Shown one piece after another: positions 14,019-16,793 of a DNA stretch of 16,793 nucleotides. Made by a program: the position numbers and the translations under genes. Within the stretch, counting starts at the first letter, position 1. Each line of letters begins with the position of its first letter. Source of the DNA: JANXQE01 sp035651635 (GTDB lineage Bacteria > Verrucomicrobiota > Verrucomicrobiia > Limisphaerales > UBA8199); contig DASRFK010000080.1 of the NCBI GenBank assembly GCA_035651635.1, positions 1 to 16,793 on the forward strand, read 5' to 3'. The notes beneath the pieces are model-generated. The model searched no databases, was not told the DNA's origin, and saw nothing but the letters and a program-made list of their open reading frames with translations.

Positions 14019-16241
14019 ATGACACCATTGCGCGCTGTCCTCATTTTGACCCTTGGTTTTCTGGCGCTTCCGGCAGCGTTGTGGGGGCAGCAACGGACGC
14101 CGTCGGCAATTCCCTGGGCCATCACCACGCTTCCGGGGGGAAGCGATATCGAGTACGACCTGAACACCGGGGAAGTCCGAGCCGACAATGGAGTGATGGT
14201 GACCTATGGTGATGCGGTGCTGACCGCGCGCAAAATCGTGGCGAATCCCACAAACGGAGTCGTGGTGGCCGACGGCCGCGTGCGGATTCAGCAGGGCGAT
14301 CAGCTCTGGGCCAGCGAACACTTCCTTTATAACTTCCGCACAAAAGAGATTCAGGGTGAGCAGTTTCGCACCGGCCAGGCCCCGCTCTTTATCCAAGGCA
14401 ACGGCTTGAGCGGCGACATCAGCAATAAGACTTATATCGCCACCGACGCCCTAATCAGCAGCGAGGACATCGCGCAGCCGTTGATCAAAATCCGCGCCAA
14501 AAGCATTAAATTAATCCCGGGCCGCAAGATCGAAGCGCACCACGCCACGCTGTACATCGGCAACGTCCCGGTCTTTTACTTTCCGTTCTACAGCCGGAAT
14601 CTGACTGAGCACGCCTCGCATTTTACGTTTCTACCTGGGTATCGCTCAGCGTTCGGACCGTTCCTGCTGACCACTTATACGTATTGGCTAAGCGACGAAC
14701 TCGACGGCGCGGTCCATTTGGATTATCGCGAGAAACGGGGGCCGGGCGTCGGACCGGATTTCAATTATCATCTCGGGCCCTGGGGCAGCGGTTCATTCAG
14801 ATACTATTACACCCACGACGGCGATACTGCTGCGGATGAACTGGGCGTGCCCATAGCCGAGAACCGGCAACGCGTTTACTTCTCCTACCAGGCCAACCCT
14901 GCCACCAATCTCTACGTCAAGGCCCTGGTCCGGTATGAAAGTGATTTTGCGGTCGTGCGGGACTTTTTCGAAGGCGAGTACACCCAGGATCCGCAACCGG
15001 ACTCGTTTTTCGAGCTGAACAAGTTTTGGAAAAACTTCAGTGTCGACGCGTACGTGCAGCCGCGCGTGAACAACTTTCTGGAAACCGTGGAACGACTGCC
15101 GGACGTGCGGCTGACAGGGTATCGCCAGGAGATCGGAGCCACTCCGCTTTACTACGAGAGCGAAAGCTCAGCGGGCTATTACAAGCGCGTGTTTGCGGAA
15201 GATGCCGGCACCAACGGCCCACCCCCGGGCTTAAGCTATGAGGCCGCGCGCGCGGATACGTACCACCAGGTGCTTCTTCCGGAGACATTTTTTGGCTGGC
15301 TTAACGTGACACCTCGCGTCGGCGGCCGGTTTACCTATTACAGTGAGGCTTCCGGTCCGGGCGCCACGACCGACGAGCGGTTCCGGGGCGTCTTTAATAC
15401 CGGCGCGGAAGTCTCGTTCAAAGCGTCGCGGGTTTGGCCGGACGTCCAAAACAGCCTATTCCAGGTGGACGGGCTTCGGCACATCATCGAACCTTCGGCT
15501 AACTACGTCTTCGTTCCGTCTCCGACCACCGCGCCCAACCAACTGCCCCAATTCGATTACGAACTGCCCAGCTTGCGGCTGCTGCCCATCGAGTTTCCCG
15601 ATTACAATGCGATTGACTCGATTGACAGCCAGAACGTGATCCGCTGGGGTTTGCGCAACAAATTTCAGACCAAACGGGACGGGCAGGTGGTGAACCTGCT
15701 GGATTGGAATGTGTATGCCGACTGGCGGTTAAAGCCGCGGTCCGACCAGACAACTTTCTCGGATCTGTACTCGGATTTATATTTACGGCCATGGTCGTGG
15801 CTCACCCTGGAATCGTTGATCCGGTACGACATTGCTTCCGGCACCTGGCGGATGGCTTACGAGACGCTCACCCTTAAACCCAACAACGTTTGGAGTTGGA
15901 GCTTGGGGCAATACTATTTGAGCGACGACCTGGCGCCTTCTCCGCTGGCGCTCGGCCCCGGAAACAACGTGCTCTCCAGCACCATGTTTTATCGCTTGAA
16001 CGAGAACTGGGGCTTTCGGATGGCGCACTATTTCGAGGCCCGAAGCGGGACGTTGCAGGAGCAGTCCTACAGCGTTTATCGCGATTTGCGCAGTTGGACC
16101 GCGGCCTTGTCCTTCCGCGTACGCAAAAATCTGTTTGGCCCCGACGATTATACGGTGGCGTTTACCTTCTCCCTAAAGGCTTTCCCCCACTACGGCCAGG
16201 GGGCCGACAGCGTGGGAGCCTACTCGTTGCTGGGCGGTTGA
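14019..16241 (+). CDS. lptD: LPS-assembly outer-membrane protein LptD
   Basis: 740 residues from the preferred ATG. A signal peptide (MTPLRAVLILTLGFLALPAALWGQ) is followed by an OstA/LptA-like beta-jellyroll (about 35-215): IEYDLNTGEVRADNGVMVTYGDAVLTARKI, GVVVADGRVRIQQGDQLWASEHFLYNF. Then comes the conserved junction LYIGNVPVFYFPFY and a large C-terminal beta-barrel with alternating aromatic strands and HIIEPSANYVF, typical of LptD. It inserts lipopolysaccharide into the outer leaflet with LptE, which shows that the host is a diderm with LPS or a similar glycolipid. The length is close to that of E. coli LptD (784). No cysteine is visible, so the disulfide switch of the E. coli protein is absent. 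ATG 13929 would add 30 residues ahead of the signal peptide and is not favoured. Confidence 0.92.
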   Translation: MTPLRAVLILTLGFLALPAALWGQQRTPSAIPWAITTLPGGSDIEYDLNTGEVRADNGVMVTYGDAVLTARKIVANPTNGVVVADGRVRIQQGDQLWASEHFLYNFRTKEIQGEQFRTGQAPLFIQGNGLSGDISNKTYIATDALISSEDIAQPLIKIRAKSIKLIPGRKIEAHHATLYIGNVPVFYFPFYSRNLTEHASHFTFLPGYRSAFGPFLLTTYTYWLSDELDGAVHLDYREKRGPGVGPDFNYHLGPWGSGSFRYYYTHDGDTAADELGVPIAENRQRVYFSYQANPATNLYVKALVRYESDFAVVRDFFEGEYTQDPQPDSFFELNKFWKNFSVDAYVQPRVNNFLETVERLPDVRLTGYRQEIGATPLYYESESSAGYYKRVFAEDAGTNGPPPGLSYEAARADTYHQVLLPETFFGWLNVTPRVGGRFTYYSEASGPGATTDERFRGVFNTGAEVSFKASRVWPDVQNSLFQVDGLRHIIEPSANYVFVPSPTTAPNQLPQFDYELPSLRLLPIEFPDYNAIDSIDSQNVIRWGLRNKFQTKRDGQVVNLLDWNVYADWRLKPRSDQTTFSDLYSDLYLRPWSWLTLESLIRYDIASGTWRMAYETLTLKPNNVWSWSLGQYYLSDDLAPSPLALGPGNNVLSSTMFYRLNENWGFRMAHYFEARSGTLQEQSYSVYRDLRSWTAALSFRVRKNLFGPDDYTVAFTFSLKAFPHYGQGADSVGAYSLLGG

Positions 16242-16277
16242 ACCCTTAGAGCGTGTTTTAGAATTCGGCTTGGAGTC

Positions 16278-16326
16278 CCGCCTTCAGGCGGTTTTGGTGC
16301 CCGCCTAAAGGCGCCCCTTTAGGCGG
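16278..16326. terminator. Tandem hairpins after lptD (REP-like, terminator-like)
   Basis: First hairpin: CCGCC (16278-16282), loop TTCA, GGCGG (16287-16291), directly followed by TTTT (16292-16295), the form of an intrinsic terminator on the plus strand. Second hairpin: CCGCCTAAAGG (16301-16311), loop CGCC, CCTTTAGGCGG (16316-16326), a perfect 11-bp stem. Both arms share the core CCGCCT/AGGCGG, so the pair looks like two copies of one palindromic unit, as in REP elements. It lies about 36 bp after the lptD stop and also downstream of the convergent DUF3185 gene. Confidence 0.65.
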
Positions 16327-16356
16327 AACCCCGAACCCCACGCCCACGCCCAAATC

Positions 16357-16375
16357 GGTATTTTTAAAAAATGCC
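16357..16375. terminator. AT-rich palindrome before the DUF3185 stop
   Basis: GGTATTTTT followed by AAAAAATGCC forms a near-perfect inverted repeat with T and A runs, just past the DUF3185 stop codon on the minus strand. Each strand ends in a run of T's at the centre, so it may help end minus-strand transcription, in tandem with the GC-rich hairpins. Confidence 0.3.
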
Positions 16376-16376
16376 C

Positions 16377-16583
16377 TTAGCCGTGGCGTGTGCCCCGGAG
16401 GGCCACCACCAGGCCAACGATGACCGCGGCGGCGCCGCCGATCAACAACCACATTGATTTGTCAGTCGGATTTCCCGTGAAAGCCCGGGACACGTCCGAA
16501 CTGAACGAGTGCGAAGCATTAAATCCGAATATTAATAAAACGATCCCGCCTGCAAAAAGTGCCAGACCCACAACGTTGTTCAT
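16377..16583 (-). CDS. Small inner-membrane protein, DUF3185 type
   Basis: 68 residues with two membrane-spanning segments: VVGLALFAGGIVLLIFGF (about 4-21) and WLLIGGAAAVIVGLVVAL (about 45-62). They are joined by a polar loop with NASHSFSSDVSRAFTGNPTDKS, the conserved pattern of the DUF3185 family as I recall it. The C-terminus is short and basic (RGTRHG), suggesting a cytoplasmic end. The function of the family is unknown. The ATG at 16581-16583 is preceded on the minus strand by a purine stretch (AAAGAGA) that forms part of a 6-bp hairpin, CTCTTT/AAAGAG (16592-16609), which could affect translation. It is a single gene, convergent with lptD. Confidence 0.8.
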   Translation of the reverse strand: MNNVVGLALFAGGIVLLIFGFNASHSFSSDVSRAFTGNPTDKSMWLLIGGAAAVIVGLVVALRGTRHG

Positions 16584-16720
16584 GGGTGAATCTCTTTCAA
16601 ATCAAAGAGCGGGTCTCTGGGGACTTGTCCTCAGAAAGACGCGGACCTGTCCGCAGGCTTGAATAGTTACTGCACGGTGATTAGGATCGGCCGCTGCACA
16701 ATCATCAAAGGGCGCTCCTT

Positions 16721-16793
16721 ATGGCAACCAGGCACACATGGCGGTTTTTTCGGGCGGGTGGATTCGATCAGGTCCGGCTGGATAGCGGGGCTG
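16721..16793 (+). CDS. N-terminal fragment of an unidentified protein, running off the window
   Basis: The first 24 codons read MATRHTWRFFRAGGFDQVRL and then DSGA before the sequence ends. AAAGGG about 10 bases upstream of the ATG serves as a ribosome-binding site. The start 'WRFFRAGGFDQVRL' reminds me of a large Verrucomicrobiota/Planctomycetota hypothetical protein family, but this is recollection from a short match. There is no signal peptide in the visible part. The 137 bp between this start and the divergent DUF3185 gene contains GCGGACCTGTCCGC, a short palindrome, and must carry both promoters. Confidence 0.5.
   Translation, partial: MATRHTWRFFRAGGFDQVRLDSGA

Overview
The window looks like chromosomal DNA of a free-living, diderm bacterium, most likely a soil or freshwater Verrucomicrobiota of the Pedosphaera/Limisphaerales kind. 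The grounds are moderately high GC, poor Shine-Dalgarno signals at most starts, a Tat-exported TIM-barrel protein, a secreted PQQ-like propeller with the WPGFRGPNRDG motif, a secreted isochorismatase-fold protein, an archaeal-type phosphoglycerate mutase, LptD and TolC-type outer-membrane proteins, and short palindromic or heptameric repeats between genes. The phylum call is inferred from gene content. No rRNA, tRNA, CRISPR array or insertion sequence was found.

Left part (1-4357): the 3' end of a [NiFe]-hydrogenase large subunit of the cytoplasmic group 3 type runs into the edge. It converges on a Tat-signal protein. A repeat-rich gap follows, then a two-gene minus-strand unit of small proteins (a zinc-ribbon protein and a basic 82-residue protein) whose reading frames overlap. 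A secreted isochorismatase-like hydrolase diverges from that unit, and pyrF comes next on the minus strand behind degenerate intergenic repeats.

Middle (4358-11640): apgM (glycolysis) is followed closely by an exported PQQ-type beta-propeller. The propeller converges, with a 30-bp overlap, on a minus-strand pair: a B12-binding radical SAM enzyme and a glycosyltransferase resembling the collagen-lysine (PLOD/LH3) glycosyltransferase domain. The pair is joined by a TGATG stop/start overlap. Diverging from it is a sigma-54-dependent response regulator joined by a GTGA overlap to a family-2 glycosyltransferase. A weak -24/-12-like sequence lies in the divergent gap and points at the radical SAM gene. 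Together these four genes look like a regulated glycan or lipid modification locus; this is the most interesting part of the window.

Right part (11641-16793): a TolC-family outer-membrane efflux protein and LptD, the LPS export pore, lie on the plus strand and are separated by a long gap. LptD appears to have no cysteines. A pair of strong hairpins follows it, then a small DUF3185-type membrane protein on the minus strand and the first 24 codons of another plus-strand gene that runs off the edge.
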